44,709 nt of DNA from contig CALVCQ010000017.1 in the NCBI GenBank assembly GCA_944326115.1, positions 1-44,709 on the forward strand, given 5' to 3'. This DNA is from Candidatus Gastranaerophilales bacterium. Its GTDB lineage: Bacteria > Cyanobacteriota > Vampirovibrionia > Gastranaerophilales > Gastranaerophilaceae. The notes beneath the pieces were generated by a model. It did not search any database and had not been told where the DNA came from. It worked only from the letters and a program-made list of their open reading frames with translations. The position numbers were made by a program, and so were the translations under genes. Shown here piece by piece: positions 16,898 to 26,822 of this stretch (positions are counted from its first letter, which is position 1; every line of letters begins with the position of its first letter).

Positions 16898-17908
16898 TTA
16901 GTATGATTTATATTCTTTTTCAAAACCGAACAAAGAACTTACTGATTCGTTGTCATGTATTCTTGAAATAGCTTCACCCAGAATCGGTGCAATACTTAAC
17001 TGTGTAAATTTTGATGAGACCTCTCTGTCAAGAGGTATAGAATTTGTAATGATAACCTCTTCTACAGGTGCTTCTTCAAGCCTTTGTATTGCCGGACCTG
17101 ATAAAATACCGTGCGCTGCACATACATAAACTTTTTGCGCACCTTCTCTTATAAGAAGCTTTGACGCTTCGCAAATAGTGCCGGCTGTGTCTATCATATC
17201 ATCTACAAGAACACATATTTTGCCAGATACATCACCTATAACATGATCAGCGATTGCTTCGTTGTGCTTGTCTCTTCTTTTGTCAACAATTGCAAGAGGA
17301 CAATCCAATTGCTTTGCAAAAACTCTTGTTCTTTGTACACCGCCTGTATCCGGACTTACAGCAACCAGTTTATCAGAAGGTATATTAAGATTTTTAATAT
17401 ATTCAGTTAAAACAGGAGTAGCATAAATATGGTCAACCAGAATATTAAAAAACCCCTGTATTTGACCAGTATGCAAATCCATGGCAAGAATTCTGTCCGC
17501 ACCCGCTGTTGTTAAAAGATCCGCAACGAGTTTTGCCGTAATAGCTTCTCTTCCGGAAGTTTTTCTATCCTGTCTGGCATAACCATAATAAGGAATAACT
17601 GCTGTGATAGATTTTGCGCTTGCACGTTTAAACGCATCTATCATAATCAAAAGTTCCATCAAATTTTCATTAACAGGGTTTGACAACGGTTGTATCAAAA
17701 ACACATCATCGCCTCTGATACTCTGCTGTACCTGAACATAAATTTCACCATCAGCAAAATTCTTTATTATCATCGGACCTACGCTGGTACCCAGATACTC
17801 TGCAATTTCCTCAGCAAGCTTTTTATGTGCACGTCCCGCAAAAAGTTTTATATCATGAGTCGGGCTGATTACTCTTTCACGCTGGGGAAATTCCATAGTA
17901 AGTTCCAT
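16898..17908 (-). CDS. prs: ribose-phosphate pyrophosphokinase
   Basis: A 336-residue class I PRPP synthase making PRPP from ribose 5-phosphate and ATP for nucleotide, His, Trp and NAD synthesis. Family features are F-A-D-G-E-I-Y-V-Q, Y-Y-G-Y-A-R-Q-D-R-K (ATP/flexible loop), D-L-H-T-G-Q-I-Q-G-F-F, S-P-D-T-G-G-V and the PRPP loop V-L-V-D-D-M-I-D-T-A-G-T. The stretch N-E-N-L-M-E-L-L-I-M-I-D-A and the roughly 15-residue N-terminal extension resemble cyanobacterial enzymes. AAGGAAGGA precedes the ATG. Confidence 0.96.
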   Translation of the reverse strand: MELTMEFPQRERVISPTHDIKLFAGRAHKKLAEEIAEYLGTSVGPMIIKNFADGEIYVQVQQSIRGDDVFLIQPLSNPVNENLMELLIMIDAFKRASAKSITAVIPYYGYARQDRKTSGREAITAKLVADLLTTAGADRILAMDLHTGQIQGFFNILVDHIYATPVLTEYIKNLNIPSDKLVAVSPDTGGVQRTRVFAKQLDCPLAIVDKRRDKHNEAIADHVIGDVSGKICVLVDDMIDTAGTICEASKLLIREGAQKVYVCAAHGILSGPAIQRLEEAPVEEVIITNSIPLDREVSSKFTQLSIAPILGEAISRIHDNESVSSLFGFEKEYKSY

Positions 17909-18198
17909 TTTTAAATCCTTCCTTGCTGTTTATTTTGCATACAGACTATTAAATTATATCAGTAAATTTGTTTATTTTATACATGCAATTTAAAAATAGG
18001 TTAAAATTATTAAATTTTCATGTTCAAAAAACGGTAAATATATTTTTTGCCTCAATAGAATAAAAAATTTTTTATATTGAAATAAAATGTTACAAATGTA
18101 ATTTATCTTTAATCTAAATAATATTAAGTAATGTAAAATTCAAATCTTAAAAACAGCTATTTTTTTAAAGATTTTCATCCGTATTGCCGATAAGCAAT
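17909..18198. other. divergent intergenic region between prs and the 1302-residue protein
   Basis: About 290 bp, very AT-rich. On the minus strand a TATAAT lies about 45 bp before the prs start, but with no clear -35. I see no RNA gene, repeat or terminator. Confidence 0.4.
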
Positions 18199-21100
18199 AT
18201 GTCTAAACAGAAAAGGTTTCGGGTTTCAATGTCTGGCGGATTTAGCGAAATAATAAAAATTTATATAGAGGATTTAAAATTACCCAGGGAAATAAAGCAA
18301 CAGCTTATTGATTCAAACCCCAAAACGCTTGCCGACGTATCATTATGGCTTGAAAATCATAAAGAAGTAAAATCTGAAGAAACCCCGCAACTTTCATATA
18401 ATCCTTTTGGCACAGGAGGTGCGGTTGAACCCTCAAAGAATGTTCAATTATTTTCGAATAATACCAATATAACATCAAATTCAAATTTTGTTTTTAATAA
18501 AGGAGGGCTTGTTGATACTGATGATGCCAGCTGGGGATTGAGTATTGACAGATCACAAAGCACATCACAAGCAGCGGCTGTTACATATTACAGTACTGCT
18601 CCGTCTCAAAATATCCGCACAACAAACGAGCCTGCGCCTGCTGAACAAACTCAGGAACAAAAGCTTAAGGAAGCACAGGATGCGGCTATTACCACTATAA
18701 GCGACAGCATAGAAGGTGCTTTTCAAAGCGTTAAAGCACAAACAAAGTCGCAAGGCGTAATAAGCAAAGCTTATAATTCCTTAAAAGAATATTTCAACTC
18801 GGAAATGTCAGAAAGTAGTGTATGTCGTGTTCTTTATGCAGAAAAAGCACTAAAGGACTTATTGAAACGTGCACAAAACGGTGATTTAACCGTTAAAGAA
18901 TATTTTGATGCAAAAATAGATACCGCAATAACACTTTTAACAGGCGGCAGAGAACTTTCCGAAGAAGACAGAAATATCTTAAAACAGAGACTAATAAACA
19001 CTCCGCCTGAAGAACTGAACAAGATTATAGACAGGATTAAAGCCTGTGACAATACAGAATATGCACAATTAAATGACAAAGTTAATACATTCATAGAAGA
19101 ACAAAAATCTAAAGGTTACAAAAACAATTTACCAGACAGCCCGAATATAAGTTTCGGTTCAATAAGCTCAACCTTTGAATTAACAGAAGGCGAAAGAATC
19201 CTGACTTTTGAAGAAGTTTGGGAAATGGAGAGGGGGGTAAAATTTGACCCGGAAGCAATAAAGGAATATGAAGAAACAGCTGCTCAATATTCTCTGGTGG
19301 CAATGGTTAACAATAAAGCAGACAGTGTGCATAAAGCTTTAGATGATGCACTGGTACGTGTAAAAGCTTTAAATGATACCCATTATAGTTCCGTACAAGG
19401 ACCAAACATGCCTGTTATGGCATTGGAAGGACAATTTGTCTCTGTATTAAAATCTCTTTACGGTGATAACGAGGAAGTTATAAATGCAAAAATTCAAGAA
19501 TACTCTAACAATGTTTTGTCCTATAAGGACGGAAAAATTGTATATTCTGATTCTGCTGTTTCAACCAAAAAAGGACGTATACTTGCGGGTACAGTAGAAG
19601 GATTTTTGCAAGAAATTGACAAAAATGTTAAGAACATTCAAGGAGAACAATCTCTTAAAGATTATGAAGAAAAAATGGTCTCAGCATACGAACTTGCATA
19701 TGGACGCAAAAATGCAACCCAGCTTGCGCAAGCTTTTGTGAATGACCAGGAAGAAGCGGTCAGTGCAGTTCGTACAGGTGTTGAAATTGTCGGTACAGGT
19801 GTAATGGTTGCCGGCATGTTTTTCTGTCCGCCTGCAGCACTTGCAGGTGCATTAACCGCCTCATTCGGCGGTATCGGTGTTGAGGCATTGAATGAAACAA
19901 CAAGAAAAAACGGAATTTCTGAAGAAAAGAAAAATGAATTAATAAATGAAATTATTCAAAATGCTGCATTGTTCGCCGTCGGCGGTGGTGCATCAAAAAT
20001 GGGTAATGCCGCAAGAATGGCTCTTATTGCAAAAAAATGCCCGACATTTATGCAGGTTGCAGCTGATATAGGTGTTGATTCCACAATAAGTTTACTGGGT
20101 GATCTTGCCATCACAGGACAAATATCTATTGAAGGCGAAGGGCTGTCGCAGTTGCTGTCACTTTTAGCCGGTCATTTCAAAAAATTTAAAAATCACAAAC
20201 ATAAAACAACCGGCAGTAACGACGTATCGAATAATCAATACACAAACAACATACCGAAGCAAAGGTTTCAGGAAACAAATCTAAATACAAAAGAACTGAC
20301 ACAAAAACTCAGGTGCAAGGAAGAAGATGCAAAGATAATTGTTGATATTATAAACTCCAGACCTGAAATCAAAGACAAGCTGTTAAAAATCGTTAATTCA
20401 GGCAGAACAGCTTTTGAAATTAAAGAACTTTTGACTATAGCAACACCTGAAAATATTGACGATTTAACATTACTTATTAAAAACAAATCATTGGTATGCG
20501 ATTTTGATCAAAACGGAAATATTGCTACAAACCAGTTTGCAGATGTATTAAATATTGCAAATACATACCCGCAATACAAAGCAAAGCTGATTGATATTGC
20601 AGCAAACACTAACCGACCGTTGTCGGATATAAAGAAAACTTCACAATATATACAAAAATATCCGCAATACGCAAATGATATCTTAGAGCTTGTAAAATCA
20701 AACAGAAACTTTAAAACGGGAACAGATGTAAACGGCAATTCATCCACACAAATAGATGAATTTATTAGTATTCTGGAACAATATCCTGAATTTAAAAACG
20801 AAATAACGCTCTATGCTAACACCCAGAGAAAAGCAGACAATGATGTTTCTAATCCCATAACAGGTGTTCAAGAGTTTGCTGCATTGCTAAAGGCAAATCC
20901 TGACAAAAAAGAGTTGTACGCAGCGCTGGCAAAAAATCCGAATCTTGATGCTTCTTCAATAAATCTTTTGACTGCCGGTAAAAGAGATGAACAATTTTTG
21001 AAGGATTTAGTTGTTTTATCTTCAAAAAATTATTCTGAAAACGGAATAAATTATAATATCCGCCTTATGGAAAAATATCCGGAGCTTAGACAAATACTTT

Positions 21101-22107
21101 TGTCCGAACCGCCTAAATATGATTTTATTGATAAAAATGTGACAAATACGCCGCAAAATGTTCTCGATAAAAGGATTAATATAAAAAATACAATCCAAAA
21201 AATTGCTCCTGATGAAATAAAGAAACTACGGCAAACACTCGGTGATAACTTCTTTTCCAAAATCAAATGGGAAGATATTATTCCCGAAAATGCAAATCCT
21301 GAACAGATAAAAAGCATCTTAGCAGATTTAAACAGTTCATCTAAATTTTTCTCTAGAATTACATCTAATGAAGAATCTTACGGAAAAAATATTCAATGGG
21401 CGCATGAGATGGATATAATCTCACGCAGTGCAGAATATCTTATCAGCAAAGGGGAAAGCTATGAAACCGTTATGAATCATATTGCAACAATGTACAAAAA
21501 TTATGATATTTCAAAAACATTAGATTCAAACATTAATGTTGATGCAAGAAGAAAACATTCCGGGAGAGAACGACAATATCTGCCGGATTCACAGTTTGCC
21601 AGAGAAACAGGATTTTCATATATAACATCTTTCGATAAAGAAAGTAATTACAAAGAATATTATAACCGGTTTATGAAACTATTAAACAAGAAACGAACTT
21701 CGCCTTATCCTGATGTTGAATTAACGCAAATATCCCTTGTTAACGGATACGGCTATTGTATGGGACATCCTCGCAACAGCAGTGTGGAAGCAACAATGAA
21801 ACATGTAAAACAGCGTTACGAAGAAATGGCACCGCTATTTGAAAAAGTAAAAAGAGGAGAAGCTTTGACCTCACAGGAAAAATCTCTTGCCCACGATAAA
21901 ATAGCAGAAATTTATTTCCTTATGGCAAATGCAATGCCTTATGAAAGAGGCTCCAACGGTATAGCTGATATATTTATGCGCAGTATATATAAAGAGCTCG
22001 GTATTGAAATGCCTGCGCTAAAACACGGAGTAAGTCTTGATTTAGAAGCCTTTTGTCTTGATTTAAATGAATACAAAAAGAAATGGCGCTCCTTCTTTGA
22101 AAAGTAA
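18199..22107 (+). CDS. 1302-residue protein of unknown function with helical repeats and a hydrophobic core segment
   Basis: I do not recognise this protein. There is no signal peptide. Residues about 50-160 are Ser/Thr/Gln/Asn-rich and probably disordered; 160-500 are helical and charged. A glycine- and alanine-rich hydrophobic segment (G-T-G-V-M-V-A-G-M-F-F-C-P-P-A-A-L-A-G-A) at about 525-570 is followed by a second at about 585-625. From about 690 to 960 there are helical repeats with a recurring Y-P-[QE]-[YFL] motif (four copies); two units contain EF-hand-like loops such as D-F-D-Q-N-G-N-I. A conserved-looking C-terminal domain contains P-Y-E-R-G-S-N-G-I-A-D-I-F. The ATG at 18199 is chosen; a TTG at 18184 and an ATG at 18229 are alternatives. 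It may be exported without a classical signal. Confidence 0.75.
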   Translation: MSKQKRFRVSMSGGFSEIIKIYIEDLKLPREIKQQLIDSNPKTLADVSLWLENHKEVKSEETPQLSYNPFGTGGAVEPSKNVQLFSNNTNITSNSNFVFNKGGLVDTDDASWGLSIDRSQSTSQAAAVTYYSTAPSQNIRTTNEPAPAEQTQEQKLKEAQDAAITTISDSIEGAFQSVKAQTKSQGVISKAYNSLKEYFNSEMSESSVCRVLYAEKALKDLLKRAQNGDLTVKEYFDAKIDTAITLLTGGRELSEEDRNILKQRLINTPPEELNKIIDRIKACDNTEYAQLNDKVNTFIEEQKSKGYKNNLPDSPNISFGSISSTFELTEGERILTFEEVWEMERGVKFDPEAIKEYEETAAQYSLVAMVNNKADSVHKALDDALVRVKALNDTHYSSVQGPNMPVMALEGQFVSVLKSLYGDNEEVINAKIQEYSNNVLSYKDGKIVYSDSAVSTKKGRILAGTVEGFLQEIDKNVKNIQGEQSLKDYEEKMVSAYELAYGRKNATQLAQAFVNDQEEAVSAVRTGVEIVGTGVMVAGMFFCPPAALAGALTASFGGIGVEALNETTRKNGISEEKKNELINEIIQNAALFAVGGGASKMGNAARMALIAKKCPTFMQVAADIGVDSTISLLGDLAITGQISIEGEGLSQLLSLLAGHFKKFKNHKHKTTGSNDVSNNQYTNNIPKQRFQETNLNTKELTQKLRCKEEDAKIIVDIINSRPEIKDKLLKIVNSGRTAFEIKELLTIATPENIDDLTLLIKNKSLVCDFDQNGNIATNQFADVLNIANTYPQYKAKLIDIAANTNRPLSDIKKTSQYIQKYPQYANDILELVKSNRNFKTGTDVNGNSSTQIDEFISILEQYPEFKNEITLYANTQRKADNDVSNPITGVQEFAALLKANPDKKELYAALAKNPNLDASSINLLTAGKRDEQFLKDLVVLSSKNYSENGINYNIRLMEKYPELRQILLSEPPKYDFIDKNVTNTPQNVLDKRINIKNTIQKIAPDEIKKLRQTLGDNFFSKIKWEDIIPENANPEQIKSILADLNSSSKFFSRITSNEESYGKNIQWAHEMDIISRSAEYLISKGESYETVMNHIATMYKNYDISKTLDSNINVDARRKHSGRERQYLPDSQFARETGFSYITSFDKESNYKEYYNRFMKLLNKKRTSPYPDVELTQISLVNGYGYCMGHPRNSSVEATMKHVKQRYEEMAPLFEKVKRGEALTSQEKSLAHDKIAEIYFLMANAMPYERGSNGIADIFMRSIYKELGIEMPALKHGVSLDLEAFCLDLNEYKKKWRSFFEK

Positions 22108-22142
22108 AAAACATGATAAAATAGATTTTAACAAGGATAAAA

Positions 22143-22754
22143 ATGGATACTTCAAAAATTATACAATCTAATATAAACAATTACAGAAGACAGGAGAAAG
22201 TTATGTCTGACTTGTCAACAAATACTTTCAGCCAAAAAACTCTGGAATTTTCTGACAGGATTTTAAACTCCGACAGTGAAGGCATAATAAGCTTTTTGAA
22301 CAACAAGACAAAATTACTTTCTAAAAAAGATTCTTATTCACTGTATTTATATGACAATTTTTTATTATACCGAAGCGACGGAGAGACCTCCATACGGCTG
22401 GAAGAAAATCTGAATTTATTCAAAGATAATCCTTCAGTGCCAAAATTCGTAAAATTTTTCCGACTGGGCGACAATGACTTTCTGTCGCTGGTTGAAATAA
22501 ATCAAAGTGATGTTTTGCCGTACAAGCAGACAGCTTCGCAAATTCCGAAAGTCATAAAACAAAAATTTAAAGCAGATATACAAAAAGTAACAAACAAAGG
22601 TTTTATTAACAGAAAAATATTCACGAATAAAGATTTATACTTTGTAACAAAAAATAACAACAATATAGTTTTTGCTGATTGGTCAGAAGTTCATTTTCTT
22701 TCCCCGCAGGAAAAACTGCAAATGAATGAAACATTAAAAAATTGGAAGATTTAG
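22143..22754 (+). CDS. 203-residue unknown protein, possibly a degenerate kinase-like fold
   Basis: No family recognised. After a polar N-terminus, residues 60-180 alternate strands and helices. The C-terminal part reads N-K-G-F-I-N-R-K-I-F followed by Y-F-V-T-K and N-I-V-F-A-D-W-S, which resembles the catalytic loop and metal-binding D-x-G region of protein-kinase-like folds, with D179-W-S in place of DFG. This is a structural guess. It lies 35 bp after the 1302-residue gene and may share its transcript. AAGGA precedes ATG 22143; an internal ATG at 22203 has an equally good AGGAG, so an 183-residue form is possible. Confidence 0.65.
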   Translation: MDTSKIIQSNINNYRRQEKVMSDLSTNTFSQKTLEFSDRILNSDSEGIISFLNNKTKLLSKKDSYSLYLYDNFLLYRSDGETSIRLEENLNLFKDNPSVPKFVKFFRLGDNDFLSLVEINQSDVLPYKQTASQIPKVIKQKFKADIQKVTNKGFINRKIFTNKDLYFVTKNNNNIVFADWSEVHFLSPQEKLQMNETLKNWKI

Positions 22755-22876
22755 AAATTTTATATATCTGTATTCCGGTGACAATTTAAATTCCGGTTTT
22801 ACTTTGTACAATGTCTGTTATATCATCTGAGTAAAAGGTTACAAACATTAATAACAAAAGAAAAAGGTTTTATAAA

Positions 22877-24664
22877 ATGGACAGTTCAAAATTAAGAAAT
22901 ATAGCCATCATCGCACACGTTGACCATGGCAAAACAACGCTTGTGGATTGTATGTTAAAACAGTGCGGTGTTTTTAGACAAAACGAAGTTGTGCAGGAAC
23001 GTGTTTTAGACAGCAATGACCTTGAAAGAGAAAGAGGTATCACAATCCTTGCAAAAAACGTTTCCGTACACTATAAAGGCTACAAAATAAATATCGTTGA
23101 TACCCCGGGCCACGCAGATTTTGGCGGTGAGGTTGAGCGTGTTTTGGGTATGGTAGACGGGGCATTGCTCATTGTTGATGCGGCAGAAGGTCCTATGCCC
23201 CAGACAAGGTTTGTATTACAAAAGGCGCTGGAGCTAGGAATAAGAGTTATCGTTGTAATCAACAAAATAGACAAGCCTGCTGCTGACCCTGATGAAGCCT
23301 TGAATAAAGTATTTGACCTGTTTACAGAGCTTACGGATGACGAATATCTGATTGATTTTCCTGTTATTTATTCAAGCAGCCTGCACGGGTTTGCAAAAAA
23401 AGAACTTACAGACGAATCAAAAGATATTATCCCGCTTTTGGATTGCATTATAGAAAACATAAAACCGCCTATAGCCGACGCAACAAAAGATTTGCAGTTC
23501 CATGTTACTACGCTGGATTACAATGAATACGTAGGTCGTATTGCAATCGGCAGAATCGTAAACGGCTCAATGAAATCACAGGAACAAGTCAGCCATATTC
23601 ATACGGACGGCACAATTACAAAAGGGAAAATTATAAAACTCTTCGGGTTTGAAGACCTTGGCCGTGTGGAAATCAAAGAGGCACATGCCGGCGATATCGT
23701 AGGTATTGCAGGTTTTCCGGATATACAGATAGGAGAAACAATTGCAAGCCTTGACAATCCTAAAGCTCTGCCTTTGATAAAAATTGATGAACCTACCTTG
23801 CAAATGAATTTTTCCGTAAACAACAGCCCGTTTGCGGGTCAGGAGGGCAAATTTGTTACCTCAAGACAACTTCGAAAAAGACTTTATCAGGAGCTTGAAA
23901 AAAATGTTTCTCTCCGTGTTGAAGACACTGACTCTACCGATGTTTTCAAAGTTTCGGGCAGAGGCGAGCTGCACTTGAGTATTCTTATAGAAACAATGCG
24001 CCGTGAGGGGTATGAGTTTCAGGTATCAAAGCCGGAAGTTATCTACAAAACCGTTGATGAGCAGCTCTATGAGCCTTATGAAGATTTGCTCATTGATGTT
24101 CCGGAAGAATGTGCTGGCGGATGTATTGAAAAGCTCGCAGGAAGAAAAGGCGAAATGCTCGAAATGCAGGCTGTCGGTACACGTTCAAAAATGAGATTTA
24201 TGATTCCCTCAAGAGGGCTTATCGGCTTTAGAGGCGAATTTATAAGAATGACAAGAGGCGAAGGAATTATGAACCATACTTTTGCGCAGTACAAACCCTA
24301 CGCAGGCGATATAAACCGTCAGAGAATGGGTTCTCTTGTCGCTCACGAAGAAGGCGAGGCTGTTCCTTATGCACTTGCTCAATTTGAGGACAGAGGGGTA
24401 TTCTTTATTACACCAAAAACAAAAGTCTACAGAGGAATGATTGTCGGCGAGTGCAACAGACCGCAAGATATTCCCGTTAATGTTTGCAAGACTAAAAAAC
24501 TTACCAATATGAGAACAGCAACTGCTGATGTTATGGTTACTTTGCAGGCTGCAAGACATTTGTCTTTAGAGGAATGTCTTGAATACATTTCTGATGACGA
24601 GCTTGTTGAAGTTACACCTAAAAACATCAGAATGAGAAAATACGACCTTGTAAAATTAAGATAA
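22877..24664 (+). CDS. typA: ribosome-associated GTPase TypA/BipA
   Basis: A 595-residue translational GTPase. G motifs are A-H-V-D-H-G-K-T-T (residues 13-21), R-G-I-T, D-T-P-G-H and N-K-I-D-K. EF-G-like domains follow and the TypA-specific C-terminal domain contains R-G-L-I-G-F-R-G-E-F. TypA binds 70S ribosomes and supports subunit assembly and stress growth. Length is typical. AAAAAGG precedes the ATG. Confidence 0.96.
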   Translation: MDSSKLRNIAIIAHVDHGKTTLVDCMLKQCGVFRQNEVVQERVLDSNDLERERGITILAKNVSVHYKGYKINIVDTPGHADFGGEVERVLGMVDGALLIVDAAEGPMPQTRFVLQKALELGIRVIVVINKIDKPAADPDEALNKVFDLFTELTDDEYLIDFPVIYSSSLHGFAKKELTDESKDIIPLLDCIIENIKPPIADATKDLQFHVTTLDYNEYVGRIAIGRIVNGSMKSQEQVSHIHTDGTITKGKIIKLFGFEDLGRVEIKEAHAGDIVGIAGFPDIQIGETIASLDNPKALPLIKIDEPTLQMNFSVNNSPFAGQEGKFVTSRQLRKRLYQELEKNVSLRVEDTDSTDVFKVSGRGELHLSILIETMRREGYEFQVSKPEVIYKTVDEQLYEPYEDLLIDVPEECAGGCIEKLAGRKGEMLEMQAVGTRSKMRFMIPSRGLIGFRGEFIRMTRGEGIMNHTFAQYKPYAGDINRQRMGSLVAHEEGEAVPYALAQFEDRGVFFITPKTKVYRGMIVGECNRPQDIPVNVCKTKKLTNMRTATADVMVTLQAARHLSLEECLEYISDDELVEVTPKNIRMRKYDLVKLR

Positions 24665-24868
24665 AAGCAGCTAAGTCAAAAACACTGTTTTTACATACCA
24701 TACTCGTAAAAATACCACCGGAAAAACGATACAGCCGGGATATTCTTATGACTTGCACATATAAGCATAAGAAAAACAAACAAATCAAACTCAGGTATAA
24801 TGTAAAGCATTGTAACATCTTGTTTAAATCCTTGCCATCAGAATTGTTTGCAGAATATATGTTTGAGA
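24665..24868. other. typA-rpsB intergenic region
   Basis: About 200 bp without an ORF, terminator or repeat that I can support. An isolated TATAAT at 24796-24801 has no matching -35. Confidence 0.4.
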
Positions 24869-24874
24869 TATAAT
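24844..24874 (+). promoter_or_regulatory. probable rpsB promoter and leader
   Basis: TATAAT at 24869-24874 is a perfect -10; the best -35, TTGTTT at 24844-24849, has a long 19-bp spacer. The predicted leader from about 24881 to 24987 is more GC-rich than its surroundings and can form a short GACT/AGTC stem, so autoregulation by S2 is conceivable. Confidence 0.4.
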
Positions 24875-24987
24875 TAATAATGTAGTACAGTAATCGGACT
24901 TTAGACGGAACCAGTCGGGGCAGCGGACAATTTCCAAAGCACAAAACCCTTCCTAGTATGTTAAAGCCCATAGAAAAGGAGAACACG

Positions 24988-25782
24988 ATGCCGGTAGCAT
25001 CAATGATTGATTTACTTGAAGCAGGTGTACACTTCGGACACCAGACTCAAAGATGGAACCCCAAAATGAAACCGTATATCTACGGTGCAAGAAACGGAAT
25101 CTATGTTTTAGACTTAAGAAAAACTTCTGACAAACTGGATGAAGCATACGAAATCGTTAAAGAATTCGCCGCAAGAGGCAAAAACGTACTTTTTGTTGGT
25201 ACTAAAAAACAAGCAACGGAAGTTGTTGCTGAAGAAGCTCAAAGATGCGGTATGTATTATATCAACAGAAGATGGCTTGGCGGTTTGTTGACAAACTTTG
25301 AAACAATCAGAGGCAGAGTCAACAAATTAAGAGAGCTTGAAGAATTTGTAAACTCCGGCCACATTGAAAAACTTCCGAAAAAAGAAGTTGTTCAAATGAC
25401 TAAAAAGCTCGAAAAATTGTCAAAAACATTAGGCGGTATCAAAGAAATGCGCGGTATGCCTGATATCATCTTTGTTGTTGACCAGAAAAAAGAAGACATT
25501 GCTATTGCAGAAGCTAACAAATTACACATTCCTGTTATTTGTCTTGCTGATACAAACGCAAATCCTGACGGAATCGACTACATCATCCCGGGCAACGATG
25601 ATGCTATTCGTTCTATCAGATTGATTGCATCAAAACTTGCTGATGCTGTTTTGGAAGGCAAACAGTTAAGAGAAAACAAAGCTGTAGGCGCTAAAGCAGA
25701 AACTATTAAAGCTGAAGATGCAGGTGTATCTGCAGAAGAAGTAAAAGAAGAAACAAAAGAAGAAGCTCCTGCTGAAGCTTAA
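24988..25782 (+). CDS. rpsB: 30S ribosomal protein S2
   Basis: A 264-residue S2. The N-terminus [20 protein letters not shown] resembles cyanobacterial S2. Other conserved stretches are [12 protein letters not shown] and the D-T-N-A-N-P region. The C-terminal 35 residues are an Ala/Glu/Lys-rich acidic extension. ATG 24988 is chosen over an ATG 30 bases upstream because AAAAGGAG lies just before it and the family starts there. It is followed by tsf, the near-universal pairing. Confidence 0.97.
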   Translation: MPVASMIDLLEAGVHFGHQTQRWNPKMKPYIYGARNGIYVLDLRKTSDKLDEAYEIVKEFAARGKNVLFVGTKKQATEVVAEEAQRCGMYYINRRWLGGLLTNFETIRGRVNKLRELEEFVNSGHIEKLPKKEVVQMTKKLEKLSKTLGGIKEMRGMPDIIFVVDQKKEDIAIAEANKLHIPVICLADTNANPDGIDYIIPGNDDAIRSIRLIASKLADAVLEGKQLRENKAVGAKAETIKAEDAGVSAEEVKEETKEEAPAEA

Positions 25783-25794
25783 TAAATTTAAAAG

Positions 25795-25849
25795 ATTAAG
25801 GGCTTTGCCTCAGGCTTGTCCATACAAGACATTGTGCAAGGCTCTTAAT
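25795..25849 (+). terminator. rpsB-tsf intergenic hairpin, possible attenuator
   Basis: ATTAAGGGCTTTGC (25795-25808) pairs imperfectly with GCAAGGCTCTTAAT (25836-25849). An inner hairpin CTTGT (25815-25819) with ACAAG (25825-25829) is nested inside. The following TTTTATT is a weak U-tract. It could reduce tsf relative to rpsB. A related sequence occurs near 16810-16850. Confidence 0.5.
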
Positions 25850-25886
25850 TTTATTGTTATCAAATAAAATTAGAGAGGATAAGTTT

Positions 25887-26753
25887 ATGACAGTAACTGC
25901 TGCTATGGTAAAAGAGCTTAGAGAAAAAACCGGTGCCGGTATTCTCGATGCAAAAAAAGCATTAACTGAAAATGACGGTGATATGGAAAAAGCAATGGAA
26001 TACCTTCGTCAAAAAGGTATTGCTTCTGCTGAAAAGAAAATGGGCAGAATTGCTGCAGAAGGTCTTGTTGATTCTTATATCGAAGGCAACACAGGCGCAT
26101 TGATTGAAGTAAACTGCGAAACAGACTTTGTTGCTAAAAACGAAGAATTCAAAACTCTTGTTAAAAACCTTGCAAAACAGGTTGTTGCAACAAAACCTGC
26201 AAATGTTGAAGAACTTTTAGCTTCTACTTGCAAAGAATGCGGAAAGAAAATTGAAGACGTTATCAAAGAAAAAGTTGCTACAATAGGTGAAAAAATCACT
26301 GTAAGAAGATTCGTTATTGTTGAAGGCAACCCCGCATCATACATCCACAACGGTAAAATCGGTGTATTATTAAACACTGACAAAGCTGATGAAGTTATGG
26401 AAAAAGATATCTGTTTACACATTGCTTCTAACGCTCCGGAATTTGTTTCAAGAGAAGAAATTCCGCAATCCGTTATCGATGAAGAAACAAGAATCGAAAT
26501 GGGCAAAGAAGACCTTGCCAAAAAACCTGAAAACATCAGAGCAAAAATTGTAGAAGGCAGAATCAACAAGCTTATGTCTTCAAAATGCTTGCTGGAACAG
26601 CCTTTTGTAAAAAATCCGGAGCAAACAGTTGCACAGTTAATTGAAGGTAAACTTCAGATTAAATCATTTGTGCGCTATGTACTGGGAGAAGGTCTTGAAA
26701 AAAGACAGGACAATTTTGCTGAAGAAGTAGCAAGCCAGATGGCAGGCAAGTAA
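25887..26753 (+). CDS. tsf: translation elongation factor Ts
   Basis: A 288-residue EF-Ts, the nucleotide exchange factor for EF-Tu. The UBA-like N-terminal domain has E-L-R-E-K-T-G-A-G-I-L-D-A-K-K-A-L; the signature E-V-N-C-E-T-D-F-V-A-K-N and the C-terminal Q-P-F-V-K region follow. The length is that of the full two-subdomain form, longer than the short cyanobacterial type as I recall it. A C-K-E-C-G pair at about residues 115-119 is unusual. ATG 25887 is preferred to the ATG 33 bases upstream because the family N-terminus begins there and GAGAGG precedes it. Confidence 0.96.
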   Translation: MTVTAAMVKELREKTGAGILDAKKALTENDGDMEKAMEYLRQKGIASAEKKMGRIAAEGLVDSYIEGNTGALIEVNCETDFVAKNEEFKTLVKNLAKQVVATKPANVEELLASTCKECGKKIEDVIKEKVATIGEKITVRRFVIVEGNPASYIHNGKIGVLLNTDKADEVMEKDICLHIASNAPEFVSREEIPQSVIDEETRIEMGKEDLAKKPENIRAKIVEGRINKLMSSKCLLEQPFVKNPEQTVAQLIEGKLQIKSFVRYVLGEGLEKRQDNFAEEVASQMAGK

Positions 26754-26774
26754 ACAAACAAAAAACTAAAAAAT

Positions 26775-26806
26775 AAAAAGCTCTCCTGAAATCAGGAGAG
26801 CTTTTT
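26775..26806. terminator. bidirectional intrinsic terminator after tsf
   Basis: A perfect 15-bp stem, AAAAAGCTCTCCTGA (26775-26789) with TCAGGAGAGCTTTTT (26792-26806), has a two-base loop and T-rich tracts on both strands. It separates convergent tsf and the M20 peptidase gene. Confidence 0.93.
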
Positions 26807-26822
26807 ATTTTCTATGTTCGAA

